64,000 nt of DNA from Loktanella sp. S4079 (GCF_000967725.1 NZ_JXYE01000006.1:186001-250000), one strand, 5' to 3'; shown: positions 39,792-50,152, counted from the first letter of the stretch. Notes: generated from the sequence alone by a model not told the origin. A program made the numbers and translations.

Positions 39792-41132
39792 TTGCAACGA
39801 TTTGCACTACATAAAGGTCTGAACATCTCAATTGCAGGCGAGCCACGACCCGAAATAGAATCTGCATCATCCGTAAAGACAGTAGCGATTCTTGGCGATG
39901 ACTACATCGGCATTAAACCGCGTCTTGCTGTAGAAGAAGGCGACGCTGTTGTCGCAGGTACGCCGATTATGGCGCACAAAGACACGCCAGAGGTGCAAAT
40001 TGTTTCGCCTGTTGCAGGCCAAATCAAGACGATCACACGCGGCGCCCGTCGCAAACTGATCAGCGTCGAAATCGAAATTACCAGCGAAGGCGACCCCATC
40101 GACTTTTCAAATGTTGGTGATGCGAAGACCGCCGATGGTCTGGCCGAGCGCCTATGCGCGGCGGGTCTGTGGACTTCGTTCCGGACGCGGCCTTATTCCA
40201 AGGTGCCCGCCTCTGACGCGCGACCAGCCGCAATTTTTGTAACGGCAATCGACACTGACCCGCTGGCTGCTGATCCGCAGCCAATTATCAGCGAACAGTC
40301 AGACGCATTTGTTGCAGGTCTGAGCGCAATCACACTGCTGACCGAAGGCAAAACATACCTCTGTCACGCTGACGGTGCCGAAATTCCTGGTGGCGATGTT
40401 GCTGGGGTCGAGGCGGCTGCTTTCTCTGGCCCCCACCCTGCTGGTCTTGCTGGCACGCACATTCACTTTCTTGAGCCGATCCACGGCGAAAAAGTGGTCT
40501 GGACCATCGGATACCAAGACGTCATTGCAATTGGCCGCTTGATGCAAACCGGCACCTATGATGCGTCGCGGGTTGTCGCCTTGGCTGGCCCAGTTTGCGC
40601 TGATCCACGTTTGGTGCGTACCGTAGTTGGTGCCTCAATGGCTGAACTGGCTGCGGGCGATTTGCCAGCCGATCTGCCGGTTCGTATGATTTCTGGCTCT
40701 GTGCTGAGCGGGCGAATGGGCGATGGCCCAAGCGGTTATCTTGGGCGCTATGCGCGTCAGATCACCTTGATCGAAGAAGACCGCAAGCAAATCCCAATGG
40801 GTTGGATCCGGCCCATGGTCGACAAATACGCGGTACAGCCTGTGCTGGGTTCCGCATTGTCGCGCCGTAAATTCCCGCTGACGTCGAACCTGAACGGTGG
40901 ACGCCGCGCAATGGTGCCAACCGGCACATTCGAAACCCTGATGCCCCAAGATTATTTGCCCACGCAGCTATTGCGGGCATTGATCACGATGGATACGGAT
41001 CAGGCGCAGGCACTTGGCGCGCTAGAGCTGGATGAAGAGGATCTGGGGCTCGCAGGTTTTGCTTGCCCAGCAAAATATGAGTACGGACTTGCGCTGCGCG
41101 ACTGTCTGGCCACCATCGAAAAAGAGGGTTAA
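39792..41132 (+). CDS. nqrA: Na+-translocating NADH:quinone reductase subunit A
   Basis: Soluble quinone-interacting subunit of NQR, 446 residues. It starts QRFALHKGLNISIAGEP, with the lipoyl-like GDDYIGIKPRLAVEEGDAV and KLISVEIE typical of NqrA. Later motifs are GTHIHFLEPI and GWIRPMVDKYAVQPVLG. The start is a TTG at 39792 with GAGG 6 bases upstream; no suitable ATG is near. First gene of nqrABCDEF; the 201-base region to apbE must contain both promoters. Confidence 0.95.
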   Translation: MQRFALHKGLNISIAGEPRPEIESASSVKTVAILGDDYIGIKPRLAVEEGDAVVAGTPIMAHKDTPEVQIVSPVAGQIKTITRGARRKLISVEIEITSEGDPIDFSNVGDAKTADGLAERLCAAGLWTSFRTRPYSKVPASDARPAAIFVTAIDTDPLAADPQPIISEQSDAFVAGLSAITLLTEGKTYLCHADGAEIPGGDVAGVEAAAFSGPHPAGLAGTHIHFLEPIHGEKVVWTIGYQDVIAIGRLMQTGTYDASRVVALAGPVCADPRLVRTVVGASMAELAAGDLPADLPVRMISGSVLSGRMGDGPSGYLGRYARQITLIEEDRKQIPMGWIRPMVDKYAVQPVLGSALSRRKFPLTSNLNGGRRAMVPTGTFETLMPQDYLPTQLLRALITMDTDQAQALGALELDEEDLGLAGFACPAKYEYGLALRDCLATIEKEG

Positions 41133-41135
41133 CCC

Positions 41136-42335
41136 ATGGGGCTGCGAAATTTCTTTGACCGGATAGAACCGGATTTCGAAAAGGGCGGTAAGTGGGAGCG
41201 TTTCTTCCCGATCTATGAAATGATCGAGAGCTTCATCTACACGCCGAAAACTGTCACGACGGTTGCGCCGCACGCACGGTCTTATGTCGATATGAAGCGC
41301 ATCATGACCTATGTGGTGCTCGCGACGATCCCATGTATTTTGGTCGGCACCTATAACGTTGGCTTGCAAACCAACAACGCGATTGCGGATTTCGGCGCCT
41401 CTGGATGGCGCGCGGCTGTGATCGACGCGCTGGGGATTGGGTTTAACCCCAACAACCCGCTCGCCAATATTTTGCATGGGATGATGTATTTCTTGCCGAT
41501 TTACATCACGACCCTCGTTGCTGGTGGTATCTTTGAGGTGGTCTTTGCCACAGTGCGTCGCCACGAAGTCAACGAAGGTTTCCTTGTGACTTCAATGCTT
41601 TATGCACTGATCATGCCTGCAACAACGCCGCTTTGGCAGGTTGCACTGGGGATTATCTTTGGTGTTGTCATCGGCAAGGAAGTCTTTGGCGGTACTGGCA
41701 AAAACTTCTTGAACCCGGCGCTGACAGGGCGTGCGTTCTTGTACTTTGCTTATCCGGCGCAATTGTCTGGTGACTCTGTATGGGTGCCCGTTGATGGCTT
41801 CACCGGCGCGACCGCATTGGCTGTTTCTGCTGCCGATGGCTATCAGGCGCTTGCCGCGCAAGGCATGAGCTGGTGGGACAGCTTTATCGGCTTTATCCCC
41901 GGTTCCATGGGCGAGACTTCAACACTTGCCGCGCTGATCGGTTTGGCGTTCCTGATGGTCACCAAAATCGCAAACTACCGGATGGTTGTTGGCTGTATGG
42001 GCGGCATGATCGGTTTCTCGCTGCTGCTGAACCTCATCGGTTCGGACACCAACCCAATGTTCGCAATGCCTTGGTACTGGCATTTGGTTGTTGGTGGCTA
42101 CGCATTCGGTCTGGTCTTTATGGTGACAGAGCCTGTCTCGGGTTCGCACACCAATGCTGGCCGCTATATCTATGGGGCGCTGATTGGTTTCATGGTTGTC
42201 ATGATCCGCGTCATTAACCCCGCATTCCCCGAAGGAATGATGCTCGCAATTCTATTTGGTAACGTATTCGCACCACTGATCGACTACTTTGTTGTTCAAG
42301 CGAATATTCGTCGCAGGGCCAAACGTCATGTCTGA
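41136..42335 (+). CDS. nqrB: Na+-translocating NADH:quinone reductase subunit B
   Basis: A 399-residue integral membrane subunit that carries covalent FMN and riboflavin and forms part of the Na+ path. It starts MGLRNFFDRIEPDFEKGGKW, with about ten helices, the flavinylated threonine in VDGFTGATALAVS, and GTGKNFLNPALTGRAFLYF. It begins 3 bases after nqrA, and its end overlaps nqrC by 8 bases. Confidence 0.95.
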   Translation: MGLRNFFDRIEPDFEKGGKWERFFPIYEMIESFIYTPKTVTTVAPHARSYVDMKRIMTYVVLATIPCILVGTYNVGLQTNNAIADFGASGWRAAVIDALGIGFNPNNPLANILHGMMYFLPIYITTLVAGGIFEVVFATVRRHEVNEGFLVTSMLYALIMPATTPLWQVALGIIFGVVIGKEVFGGTGKNFLNPALTGRAFLYFAYPAQLSGDSVWVPVDGFTGATALAVSAADGYQALAAQGMSWWDSFIGFIPGSMGETSTLAALIGLAFLMVTKIANYRMVVGCMGGMIGFSLLLNLIGSDTNPMFAMPWYWHLVVGGYAFGLVFMVTEPVSGSHTNAGRYIYGALIGFMVVMIRVINPAFPEGMMLAILFGNVFAPLIDYFVVQANIRRRAKRHV

Positions 42336-43149
42336 AGAAACAAACACTCCACAAGAACAGCCCAAAGGGCCCATCGGACGATTTCTGGCTTTGCCGACTG
42401 ACTCTGTCCCCAAGACAGTCTTTGTTGCGGTCACACTTTGTCTCATTGCGTCGATGATCGTGTCGGCGGCCGCAGTTTCCCTGCGTCCGCTGCAAGAAAT
42501 CAACGCGCAGCAAGATAAGCAGATCAACATTCTGCAAGTTGCTGGGATTTATGATCCAGAGGCGGATGTCATCGAATCCTTTGCCGCATTCGAACCACAT
42601 GTGCTTGAGCTAAGCACCGGCGAATTCACCGATGCCTTTGATCCGGCGACATTTGATGATCGTGCGGCGGCAGATGACCCTGCTACTTCGGTTGCGCTTG
42701 ATGATGATCCGGCTGGCATCGTGCGTCAGGGCGAATTTGTCACCGTTTATCTGCTACGTGACGATGCGGGTGACCTCGATAAGGTGATCCTGCCAATCCA
42801 CGGCTACGGGCTTTGGTCCACGCTGTACGGCTTCATTGCGCTCGAAGAAAACGGCAACGATATCTATGGTTTGCAGTTTTACGAGCACGCCGAAACACCC
42901 GGTTTGGGCGCCGAAGTCGATAACCCACGCTGGAAAGCACTGTGGAACGGCAAGCGTCTGATGGACGAAAACGGTGAACTGCAGATCAGCGTCACCAAGG
43001 CTGTTCCGGCCGCTGGTGCGGACTATCATATTGATGCGCTTGCGGGCGCCACGCTGACCACTAATGGCGTCAACAATCTGGTCAGGTTCTGGATGGGCGA
43101 AGCGGGCTTTGGGCCCTTCCTTGAGAACCTCAAAGCAGGAGAACTCTGA
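42328..43149 (+). CDS. nqrC: Na+-translocating NADH:quinone reductase subunit C
   Basis: A 273-residue subunit with one N-terminal membrane helix ([20 protein letters not shown]) and a periplasmic FMN-binding domain. The covalent FMN threonine lies in [17 protein letters not shown], and [12 protein letters not shown] and [14 protein letters not shown] are typical. The ATG at 42328 overlaps nqrB; the longer open frame to 42289 is a shadow of nqrB. ApbE, encoded just upstream on the other strand, is the expected flavin transferase. Confidence 0.95.
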   Translation: MSEETNTPQEQPKGPIGRFLALPTDSVPKTVFVAVTLCLIASMIVSAAAVSLRPLQEINAQQDKQINILQVAGIYDPEADVIESFAAFEPHVLELSTGEFTDAFDPATFDDRAAADDPATSVALDDDPAGIVRQGEFVTVYLLRDDAGDLDKVILPIHGYGLWSTLYGFIALEENGNDIYGLQFYEHAETPGLGAEVDNPRWKALWNGKRLMDENGELQISVTKAVPAAGADYHIDALAGATLTTNGVNNLVRFWMGEAGFGPFLENLKAGEL

Positions 43150-43802
43150 TGGCACAGACACGTAGGGAAATGCTGATCGACCCAATGGTCGACAACAACC
43201 CGATCACCTTGCAGGTGCTCGGTATTTGTTCAGCGCTGGCTGTGACATCTTCGCTGAAGGTGGCATTGGTGATGGCGATTGCGGTGACCACCGTGACCGC
43301 ATTTTCATCCATGTTCATCTCGATGATCCGTAACCATATTCCGGGTTCGATCCGGATTATCGTACAGATGGTCATCATCGCGTCATTGGTGATCTTGGTT
43401 GATCAGATGCTCAAGGCCTACGCCTTTGAGATTTCCAAGACGCTCTCGGTCTTTGTTGGTCTGATCATTACTAACTGTATTGTTATGGGCCGCGCCGAAG
43501 CCTTTGCGATGAAAAACCCACCTCTGGACAGCTTCGTTGACGGGATCGGTAACGGTCTGGGCTACGGTCTGATCTTGATGCTGGTTGGTATCATCCGCGA
43601 ACTGTTCGGCTCTGGCAGCCTGTTGGGCTACACGATCTTGCCGACTGTCAACAACGGTGGCTGGTATGTGCCAAATGGCCTGCTGCTGCTGCCCCCTTCT
43701 GCGTTCTTTATCATCGGGCTTTTGATCTGGGCTTTCCGCACATGGAAACCTGAACAAGTCGAAGAGCGTGAATTCAAAATTCAAACCGTGGATGCGCACT
43801 AA
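43149..43802 (+). CDS. nqrD: Na+-translocating NADH:quinone reductase subunit D
   Basis: A 217-residue membrane subunit of about six helices, homologous to RnfE. Motifs are [19 protein letters not shown] with the conserved Cys that, with NqrE, ligates the intramembrane iron centre, and [19 protein letters not shown]. It overlaps the nqrC stop by one base and shares its last base with the nqrE start. Confidence 0.95.
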   Translation: MAQTRREMLIDPMVDNNPITLQVLGICSALAVTSSLKVALVMAIAVTTVTAFSSMFISMIRNHIPGSIRIIVQMVIIASLVILVDQMLKAYAFEISKTLSVFVGLIITNCIVMGRAEAFAMKNPPLDSFVDGIGNGLGYGLILMLVGIIRELFGSGSLLGYTILPTVNNGGWYVPNGLLLLPPSAFFIIGLLIWAFRTWKPEQVEEREFKIQTVDAH

Positions 43803-44410
43803 TGGAAGGTTTGCTCTCACTCGCCGTTAAGGCAATTTTCGTCGAAAACCTCGCGCTCTCCTTCTTCTTGGGGATGTGTACCTTTATCGCGGTTTCCAAA
43901 AAGATCTCGACCGCGATCGGGCTGGGGATTTCAGTTATGATCGTGCAGGCCATCACTGTGCCTGCCAACAACCTGATCCTCACCTATCTGCTAGCGCCTG
44001 GTGCGTTGGGCTGGGCCGGTTTCGAAGAGGTCGATCTGACCTTCCTCGGGCTGATTTCATACATCGGTGTGATCGCGGCTCTGGTCCAAATTCTTGAGAT
44101 GGTTCTCGATAAATACTTCCCACCGCTCTACAACGCGCTTGGGGTGTTCTTGCCGCTTATCACGGTGAACTGTGCGATCCTTGGCGGTTCGCTGTTCATG
44201 GTGGAACGCAGCTATGACTTTGCAGAATCCGTTACCTACGGGATTTCATCTGGCTTTGGCTGGGCGCTTGCCATCACGGCTATGGCTGGTGTGCGCGAAA
44301 AGCTGAAATACTCCGACATTCCCGATGGCCTTCAGGGCCTAGGTATCACCTTTATCACGGCTGGTCTTATGGCCATGGCCTTCATGTCGTTCTCTGGCGT
44401 GAAACTATGA
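43802..44410 (+). CDS. nqrE: Na+-translocating NADH:quinone reductase subunit E
   Basis: A 202-residue membrane subunit, homologous to RnfA. It shows [20 protein letters not shown] (conserved Cys) and [20 protein letters not shown] (conserved Cys), the two positions used for the iron centre between NqrD and NqrE. It is followed after 13 bases by nqrF. Confidence 0.95.
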   Translation: MEGLLSLAVKAIFVENLALSFFLGMCTFIAVSKKISTAIGLGISVMIVQAITVPANNLILTYLLAPGALGWAGFEEVDLTFLGLISYIGVIAALVQILEMVLDKYFPPLYNALGVFLPLITVNCAILGGSLFMVERSYDFAESVTYGISSGFGWALAITAMAGVREKLKYSDIPDGLQGLGITFITAGLMAMAFMSFSGVKL

Positions 44411-44423
44411 GTGGAGACAACTA

Positions 44424-45647
44424 GTGGCAACCTTTGGCCTAGGAATCCTGCTGTTCACAGCGATTGTTATCACGCTCGTCACGATCATCTTGGCGGCGCG
44501 TTCAAAGCTGGTATCGAGCGGGAACGTAAATATCACCATCAACGGCGAGAAAACCATTTCGGTGCCCGCCGGGGGTAAATTGTTGCAAACATTGGCCGAG
44601 CAAAAGCTCTTTGTGCCATCTGCTTGCGGCGGTGGCGGTACATGCGCGCAATGTCGTGTGCGTGTTCACTCTGGCGGCGGGTCTATCCTGCCGACCGAAC
44701 AGGGCCACATCACCAAGCGCGAGGCAAAGTGTGGTGACCGTCTTTCCTGTCAGGTTGCAGTAAAGCAAGACATGGAAGTCGAAGTCCCCGAAGAAGTCTT
44801 TGGCGTGAAAAAGTGGGAATGCACCGTGCGTTCCAACGAAAACGTCGCGACCTTTATTAAGGCGCTGGTCCTCGACCTGCCCGAAGGCGAAGACGTGAAC
44901 TTCCGTGCGGGTGGTTACATCCAGATCGAGGCACCTGCACACCACGTCAAATACACCGAATTTGACGTCGAGGAAGAGTACCGCGAAGATTGGGACAAGT
45001 TTAACCTGTGGCAGTATGAATCTGTCGTGAACGAACCCGTTGAACGCGCTTATTCGATGGCGAACTACCCCGATGAAAAAGGGATGATCATGCTGAACGT
45101 GCGTGTGGCTTCGCCGCCACCCGGTTCAGAAGGTATCCCGCCGGGCAAGATGTCTTCGTATATCTTTAACCTGAAGCCGGGTGACAAGGTGACTATATCT
45201 GGTCCGTTCGGCGAATTCTTTGCCCGCGAGACAGAAAAAGAAATGGTATTTATCGGCGGTGGTGCGGGTATGGCACCAATGCGGAGCCACATCTTTGACC
45301 AACTGAAGCGTCTGGAAAACCGCAACCGCAAAATCACCTTCTGGTATGGTGCGCGGTCAAAACGCGAGATGTTCTTTGTTGAGGATTTCGACGAGCTGGC
45401 GAAACAGTTCCCGAACTTTACATGGCACGTCGCGCTGTCCGATGCCCTGCCCGAGGATGATTGGACAGGCTACACTGGCTTTATCCACAACGTGCTGCAT
45501 GACGAATACCTCAAGGATCACCCGAACCCAGAGGATTGTGAATTCTACATGTGTGGTCCGCCCATCATGAACTCTTCCGTGATCAACATGCTGCTTGATC
45601 TCGGCGTCGATCGTGAAGACATCATGCTTGATGACTTCGGCGGCTAA
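44424..45647 (+). CDS. nqrF: Na+-translocating NADH:quinone reductase subunit F
   Basis: NADH-oxidising entry subunit, 407 residues: one N-terminal membrane helix, a 2Fe-2S ferredoxin domain ([12 protein letters not shown], with the last ligand in RLSCQV), then an FAD/NADH reductase domain ([40 protein letters not shown]). The start is GTG at 44424 with GGAG 7 bases upstream. Last gene of the operon, followed by a strong terminator. Confidence 0.96.
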   Translation: MATFGLGILLFTAIVITLVTIILAARSKLVSSGNVNITINGEKTISVPAGGKLLQTLAEQKLFVPSACGGGGTCAQCRVRVHSGGGSILPTEQGHITKREAKCGDRLSCQVAVKQDMEVEVPEEVFGVKKWECTVRSNENVATFIKALVLDLPEGEDVNFRAGGYIQIEAPAHHVKYTEFDVEEEYREDWDKFNLWQYESVVNEPVERAYSMANYPDEKGMIMLNVRVASPPPGSEGIPPGKMSSYIFNLKPGDKVTISGPFGEFFARETEKEMVFIGGGAGMAPMRSHIFDQLKRLENRNRKITFWYGARSKREMFFVEDFDELAKQFPNFTWHVALSDALPEDDWTGYTGFIHNVLHDEYLKDHPNPEDCEFYMCGPPIMNSSVINMLLDLGVDREDIMLDDFGG

Positions 45648-45657
45648 TCCGAACACC

Positions 45658-45686
45658 AAAAGAGCCCCTTCCGGGGCTCTTTTTTA
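45658..45686. terminator. Terminator after nqrF, shared with the LysR gene
   Basis: A stem AAAAGAGCCCC (45658-45668) / GGGGCTCTTTT (45673-45683) with a 4-base loop and T-run. It overlaps the stop codon of the convergent LysR-type gene and should act in both directions. Confidence 0.9.
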
Positions 45687-46595
45687 TTTGGCCAAAGTTC
45701 GCTGATATTGGTCCCGCAACCGATCAATCAAAACCCGGAATGCTGGGCTCATTTGCCGTCGACTAAGATAGCAAAGATGAAGCCCCTCAAAGGGCGGGCA
45801 CCAATCCGCCAAGACCCGTTGCAACGTTCCAGTCGCAATTTCGGCCTGTACTTCGGGCAGTGTGACAAAGGCGATACCATAACCTGCGCGCGCGGCATCA
45901 ACACAGAGGTCGCCCTCGCTAAAGATAAACGGACCAGTCACCCGTTTGACCAGTTCCACGCCATCCTTTTCAAATTCCCAATCATAGGGCGTCGTCCCAA
46001 CACCAAAGCGCATAGTGATACAGTCATGGCTATCTAGATCAGCCGGGGTTTGTGGCACGCCTTTCTTGGCGAAATAGCTGGGTGAACCGATTGCCGCCAT
46101 CTCAATCGGGGGTCCAACTGGAACCGAGATAAGATCAGCGGGCACCGCCTCGGCAAGTCGGATTGCACCGTCATATCGCCCTTCGGCCAAGTCAGCGAGC
46201 CGCGCATTCGTGTTCAGGTCAATCTGAATATCCGGGTAATCGCTGACCAGACGTGTCATCACCGGCCACAAGACCTGTCGCGCAGCCGTCATGGAAGTTG
46301 TCAGTCTGATCATTCCACTTGGGCTATCGCCCAAACTGCGCAGTTCTTCGATCCGGGTCTCGATTTGCGATAAACCGGGGCGCAAGGTCGCCAACAGCTT
46401 TTCACCCATCTCCGTTGTGGACACGCTACGTGACGTCCGGTTGAGCAATCGAAAACCAAGAGATGCCTCGAGCCGACGAATTGTATGGCTGACCGCTGAT
46501 TGCGATACGCCTAACCGCACCGCAGCTTGGGTAAAGCTGCCCTCTTCGGCGACGGCAACGAACACGGTTAGATCTGCGAAATCATCTCTTTTCAT
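45684..46595 (-). CDS. LysR-family transcriptional regulator
   Basis: A 303-residue regulator with an N-terminal winged helix (FVAVAEEGSFTQAAVRLGVS, SHTIRRLEASLGFRLLNRTS) and a C-terminal effector domain. The close divergent neighbour is a zinc alcohol dehydrogenase gene, and a palindrome lies in the 157-base region between them. It therefore probably controls that gene and itself; the inducer is unknown. Confidence 0.9.
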   Translation of the reverse strand: MKRDDFADLTVFVAVAEEGSFTQAAVRLGVSQSAVSHTIRRLEASLGFRLLNRTSRSVSTTEMGEKLLATLRPGLSQIETRIEELRSLGDSPSGMIRLTTSMTAARQVLWPVMTRLVSDYPDIQIDLNTNARLADLAEGRYDGAIRLAEAVPADLISVPVGPPIEMAAIGSPSYFAKKGVPQTPADLDSHDCITMRFGVGTTPYDWEFEKDGVELVKRVTGPFIFSEGDLCVDAARAGYGIAFVTLPEVQAEIATGTLQRVLADWCPPFEGLHLCYLSRRQMSPAFRVLIDRLRDQYQRTLAK

Positions 46596-46655
46596 TCATG
46601 AAACCTATGCAATAGCCACCGTATTCTAGCCCGTTCCGATAAATATATGAATTCA

Positions 46656-46674
46656 GTTCATTGGTTCAATGAAC
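46656..46674. promoter_or_regulatory. Likely operator of the LysR-type regulator
   Basis: Perfect inverted repeat GTTCATTG (46656-46663) - 3 bases - CAATGAAC (46667-46674) between the divergent LysR and dehydrogenase genes. Position and symmetry fit a LysR-type binding site. A GTAAGGAGG at about 46689-46698 in the same region precedes no good gene start. Confidence 0.5.
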
Positions 46675-46752
46675 CATAGGGGCATAGTCGTAAGGAGGGT
46701 TGTCACCTACCTCAGAAACATCTGCATTTCGTTTCAATCTCAGGAGAAAGCA

Positions 46753-47769
46753 ATGAAAGCGACTGTTATGCACGGTCCCGGTGATGTCAGGTTTGATACC
46801 GTCGATGACCCTTCTATCCTTAAACCAACCGATGCGATTATCCAGCTCTCGGCGACTTGTATCTGTGGTTCTGACCTGTGGCCCTATCGCGGTCACGGTG
46901 ATTTCACGCAGCCAATGCACATGGGTCATGAATACTGTGGCGTCGTCGTCGAAGTTGGCGCAGACGTCAAAACTGTAAAGCCGGGCCAATTTGTCGTTGG
47001 CTCCTTTGTCTTGTCCGACAATAGTTGCCCACACTGCCAGTTCGGTTTTCCATCCTCATGCGAGCAGCGCGAATTCATGACAGGCGCCCAAGCGCCATTC
47101 GCGCGGGTGCCGCTGGCAGATGGTACTTTGGTTGCGACCCAAGACATGCCAACTCCCGAGCAAATTCCACATATGTTGGCGGTCTCTGACGTCTTGGGCA
47201 CGGGTTACTACGCTGCCGAAGCAGCGGGTGTCAAAGCTGGATCAACAGCCGTTGTTGTTGGTGACGGGGCGGTCGGGTTGATGGGTGTTTTGTCCGCGAA
47301 ACTGCAAGGCGCAGAGCGCATTATCGCCATGAGCCGACATAAACCGCGGCAACAACTCGCGCTGGAATATGGGGCAACCGATATCGTCGAGACCCGCGGC
47401 GAAGAAGGCATCGCCGAGGTCCTTGAGCTCACCAACGGTGTTGGCGCGGATGCGGTGCTGGAATGCGTTGGACTTCAGGATTCGATGGATCAGGCGCTTG
47501 GTGTGTGTCGTCCCGGTGGGGCGGTCGGGTTTGTTGGTGTCCCGCACGAGGTTACATTCACTGGCGAAGGATTGTTCTTTGCGCAAAAGCGGCTGTTTGG
47601 CGGCCCCGCCCCGGTGCGCCGCTATCTACCGGACCTGATGGACAAAGTGCTTGCCGGAGACATCGCACCCGGCAAAGTCTTTGACCTAGAATTGCCGTTG
47701 GAACAAGTCGCAGAAGGTTACAAAGCAATGGATGAACGCCGCGCGATCAAGACCCTACTGCGGGTCTAA
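46753..47769 (+). CDS. Zinc-dependent alcohol dehydrogenase family protein
   Basis: A 338-residue MDR-family oxidoreductase. The catalytic zinc region is CICGSDLWPYRGH with GHEYCGVVVE, and the NAD(P) fold is VVVGDGAVGLMGVLSA. The structural-zinc lobe has only three Cys (CPHCQFGFPSSC), one fewer than the classic four, so it may lack that zinc. The ATG at 46753 has AGGAGA upstream; the longer open frame has no support. It is probably regulated by the divergent LysR protein. Its alcohol or aldehyde substrate cannot be inferred. Confidence 0.88.
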   Translation: MKATVMHGPGDVRFDTVDDPSILKPTDAIIQLSATCICGSDLWPYRGHGDFTQPMHMGHEYCGVVVEVGADVKTVKPGQFVVGSFVLSDNSCPHCQFGFPSSCEQREFMTGAQAPFARVPLADGTLVATQDMPTPEQIPHMLAVSDVLGTGYYAAEAAGVKAGSTAVVVGDGAVGLMGVLSAKLQGAERIIAMSRHKPRQQLALEYGATDIVETRGEEGIAEVLELTNGVGADAVLECVGLQDSMDQALGVCRPGGAVGFVGVPHEVTFTGEGLFFAQKRLFGGPAPVRRYLPDLMDKVLAGDIAPGKVFDLELPLEQVAEGYKAMDERRAIKTLLRV

Positions 47770-47845
47770 CCCGGTTTGCGCCGTGTATCATGCGCGGCGC
47801 AGCATATCTGTTCGACTCTGCCCTCGTCTTAGCTAGGATAGGGGC

Positions 47846-48526
47846 ATGAAAGTAATGGTTCTCGAAGATGATGCCGAAATCGGTGCTTGGGTGCGTGATG
47901 GCCTGACCCGTGCAGGTCATACGGTTGATTGGGTGACAGACGGTAAAGATGCGTTGATCGCTGCGACCACCCGCGATTTTGATGTCTTGGTCTTGGACCG
48001 CATGGTGCCCGGACTTGATGGGCTTTCTGTGTTGAAATCAATTCGTGCAGCAAAGGTTCAGACCCCTGCCCTGTTTCTAACCGCCCTGTCGGACATTGAT
48101 GACCGGGTCGAGGGGCTACAATCGGGCGCAGATGACTACCTATCGAAACCATTTGCACTGACAGAGCTTGAAGCGCGGGTTGCCGTGCTAGGGCGGCGTG
48201 GCAGCCCAACCCCCGAGACCGAAGTCACTAAGTTGGTCGCCGGCGATGTTACGTTAGACCTGCTCAAACAAACCTGCCAACGCCAAGGACAAGAGATTGA
48301 TCTAAACGGCAAGGAATTTCGCCTGCTCGAAGCGCTGATCCGTGCCAAGGGCCGTATTCAGACCCGCAATATGCTGCTGGAAAAAGTCTGGGATATGAAT
48401 TTTGATCCAACGACCAGTGTCGTTGAAACCCACATGAGCCGCTTACGCGCAAAAATCGAAAGGCCTTTTGGCGATACCATCATCCGTACAATCCGTGGCG
48501 CAGGCTATGTTATCGAAACTGCGTAG
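47846..48526 (+). CDS. OmpR/PhoB-family response regulator
   Basis: A 226-residue regulator. The receiver has EDDAEIG at the acidic pocket, phospho-acceptor Asp in VLVLDRMVPGLDG, Thr/Ser in LTALSD and Lys in YLSKPFALTELEAR. A C-terminal winged helix (LLEALIRAKGRIQTRNMLLE, VETHMSRLRAKI, IRTIRGAGYVIE) follows. It overlaps the kinase gene by 20 bases, a classic pair. The stimulus is unknown; sequence type resembles QseB/TctD-like regulators. Confidence 0.9.
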   Translation: MKVMVLEDDAEIGAWVRDGLTRAGHTVDWVTDGKDALIAATTRDFDVLVLDRMVPGLDGLSVLKSIRAAKVQTPALFLTALSDIDDRVEGLQSGADDYLSKPFALTELEARVAVLGRRGSPTPETEVTKLVAGDVTLDLLKQTCQRQGQEIDLNGKEFRLLEALIRAKGRIQTRNMLLEKVWDMNFDPTTSVVETHMSRLRAKIERPFGDTIIRTIRGAGYVIETA

Positions 48527-49838
48527 CCTATTTCGGTCACTCTGGCGGCTTTCCGCACTCAGACAGGCCTTGCTGCTGACTGTCATCTTTTTGGCCGTGT
48601 TGGCAGGGGCTGCGCTTTTTGCGCTGCTTGAAACGCGCGATGCAATGGATCGCCGCGTCGATGGGCGGCTCGAGGCGCGTTTTGCCGAAATCCAGCAAAG
48701 CATCGCGGACGGCACATTTAATCCAGAACTGGGGCAATTGTCCTCGCTTGAGCGTGTCAGCCTATTGTCGCGCGGTGATCAAAACTATGGGCGTGCAGGC
48801 GTTTTCTTTGACGATGAATTGATACCTGATTCCGGGCGCATGCGGGGACAGCCCAAAGAACCTTGGTTGTTTTTGGGTGGTCCGGTGTCGGGCGGCTGGC
48901 TGATTGTGGGGCAAAACGTTGGCGAACTTACTGTATTTGACGAGGTGCTCGCCGATACATTGTTTGCGGTTGGGTGGATCGCATTGGTTGTCGCGCTTAG
49001 CTTTGGCCTTGTACTTGGGTGGCGATCACAGCAGCGGCTATCTGAGATTACGCAGGTGCTGACGCGCGCCGCCGAAGGTGATCTAACAGCGCGCGTTAAT
49101 CCTGCCAGCGACCGCGACGACCTAGACCAATTGGGGCATCAGGTTGATGAGGCGATCACACGCATTGCCGCAGCACTTGAAAAAGCCAAAGGTTTTTCCG
49201 CGAATATCGCACATGATCTCAAAACGCCGTTAACGCGCCTGCGCATCCGCCTAGAGGCCGCGTTGCTAACTGACAACGACCCACGCGCCGAAATCGGTGC
49301 CGCGCTTGAGCAAACTGACAAGGCAATCGCTATTTTTGACGCTTTTCTACGGCTGTCTAAACTGGAAAGCGGCGCCTTGGAGAAACGGTTCGAACTAGTC
49401 GACATCTCCTCCCTCGCCCAGAGAACCGCAGAAACATATGCGCCTGTGATCGAAGATTCAGGGCGTCACCTGACAACGGATATTAGCGACGCAACCGTGG
49501 TGGGTGATCCTGTTTTGTTGAATCAGTTCTTGCAAAACCTCATCCAAAACGCCCTACGCCACACCCCAGAAGGCAGCACCGTTACCATCATCGCAAAGCC
49601 GGGAATTTTAGGTGTAACCGATAACGGCCCCGGCATTCCCGTTGATGAATACGCACGCGTGGTGGAACCGCTTTATCGTTTGGATCGCAGCCGCACGACC
49701 GAAGGGGCTGGTCTGGGTCTTTCGCTTGCTCATACGATTGCAACACGCCACGGCGCAGAGTTTCAATTGTCAAAAGCCCCACAGCACGATTCAGGGCTGT
49801 TTGTGCGAATGATCTGGGACATTTCACCAAAAAGCTGA
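48507..49838 (+). CDS. Sensor histidine kinase (HisKA), partner of the preceding regulator
   Basis: A 443-residue membrane kinase. TM1 is at about residues 15-38, with a periplasmic segment of about 100 residues, TM2, and a HAMP domain (LTRAAEGDLTARVNP). The H-box is NIAHDLKTPLTRLRIRLEAA, the N-box LIQNALRHTPEG and the G-boxes VTDNGPGIP and GAGLGLSLA. The ATG at 48507 lies within the regulator's 3' end; the longer frame is a shadow. No target gene is proven, but the small membrane and secreted genes that follow on the same strand are candidates. Confidence 0.9.
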   Translation: MLSKLRSLFRSLWRLSALRQALLLTVIFLAVLAGAALFALLETRDAMDRRVDGRLEARFAEIQQSIADGTFNPELGQLSSLERVSLLSRGDQNYGRAGVFFDDELIPDSGRMRGQPKEPWLFLGGPVSGGWLIVGQNVGELTVFDEVLADTLFAVGWIALVVALSFGLVLGWRSQQRLSEITQVLTRAAEGDLTARVNPASDRDDLDQLGHQVDEAITRIAAALEKAKGFSANIAHDLKTPLTRLRIRLEAALLTDNDPRAEIGAALEQTDKAIAIFDAFLRLSKLESGALEKRFELVDISSLAQRTAETYAPVIEDSGRHLTTDISDATVVGDPVLLNQFLQNLIQNALRHTPEGSTVTIIAKPGILGVTDNGPGIPVDEYARVVEPLYRLDRSRTTEGAGLGLSLAHTIATRHGAEFQLSKAPQHDSGLFVRMIWDISPKS

Positions 49839-49921
49839 ACCTTACAAATATGTAAACTTCGCGCCAAGCACTTGTAAATTTGGCCGTCCATATGTGCCTC
49901 ATCGAAAGAAATCGAAGGCAT

Positions 49922-50122
49922 ATGGAAATGACAAACTTTAAAGAAACGCTTCAAACCGTTGGTGCTGCACTGGTCGCATTGGTGCTGGCCCCGGTTGTTG
50001 CCCTGTTCGGGCTAACCATGCTTGGCTTGGCGATTGGTGCGGCGTCACTTGTTGTTGGCGGAACGGCCGCGATGGTTTGGAAGAAAAGCCGCGAAGAAGC
50101 AGAGACCGCTTCTGCCGAGTAA
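49922..50122 (+). CDS. Small membrane protein, hypothetical
   Basis: A 66-residue protein with a polar N-terminus, a long hydrophobic stretch that could make two helices (VALVLAPVVALFGLTMLGLA, IGAASLVVGGTAAMV) and a charged tail (KKSREEAETASAE). GAAGG precedes two in-frame ATGs (49922 and 49928), so the exact start is uncertain. An AT-rich palindrome-like TTACAAATATGTAA (49842-49855) lies upstream. Family not recognised. Confidence 0.65.
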   Translation: MEMTNFKETLQTVGAALVALVLAPVVALFGLTMLGLAIGAASLVVGGTAAMVWKKSREEAETASAE

Positions 50123-50152
50123 TCATCGCGCATTCCTGAACGAGGTCCCGCC

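Noticed and set aside
47777..47801. Hairpin TGCGCCG/CGGCGCA after the alcohol dehydrogenase gene
   Set aside because: Short stem without a T-run, so not supportable as a terminator.
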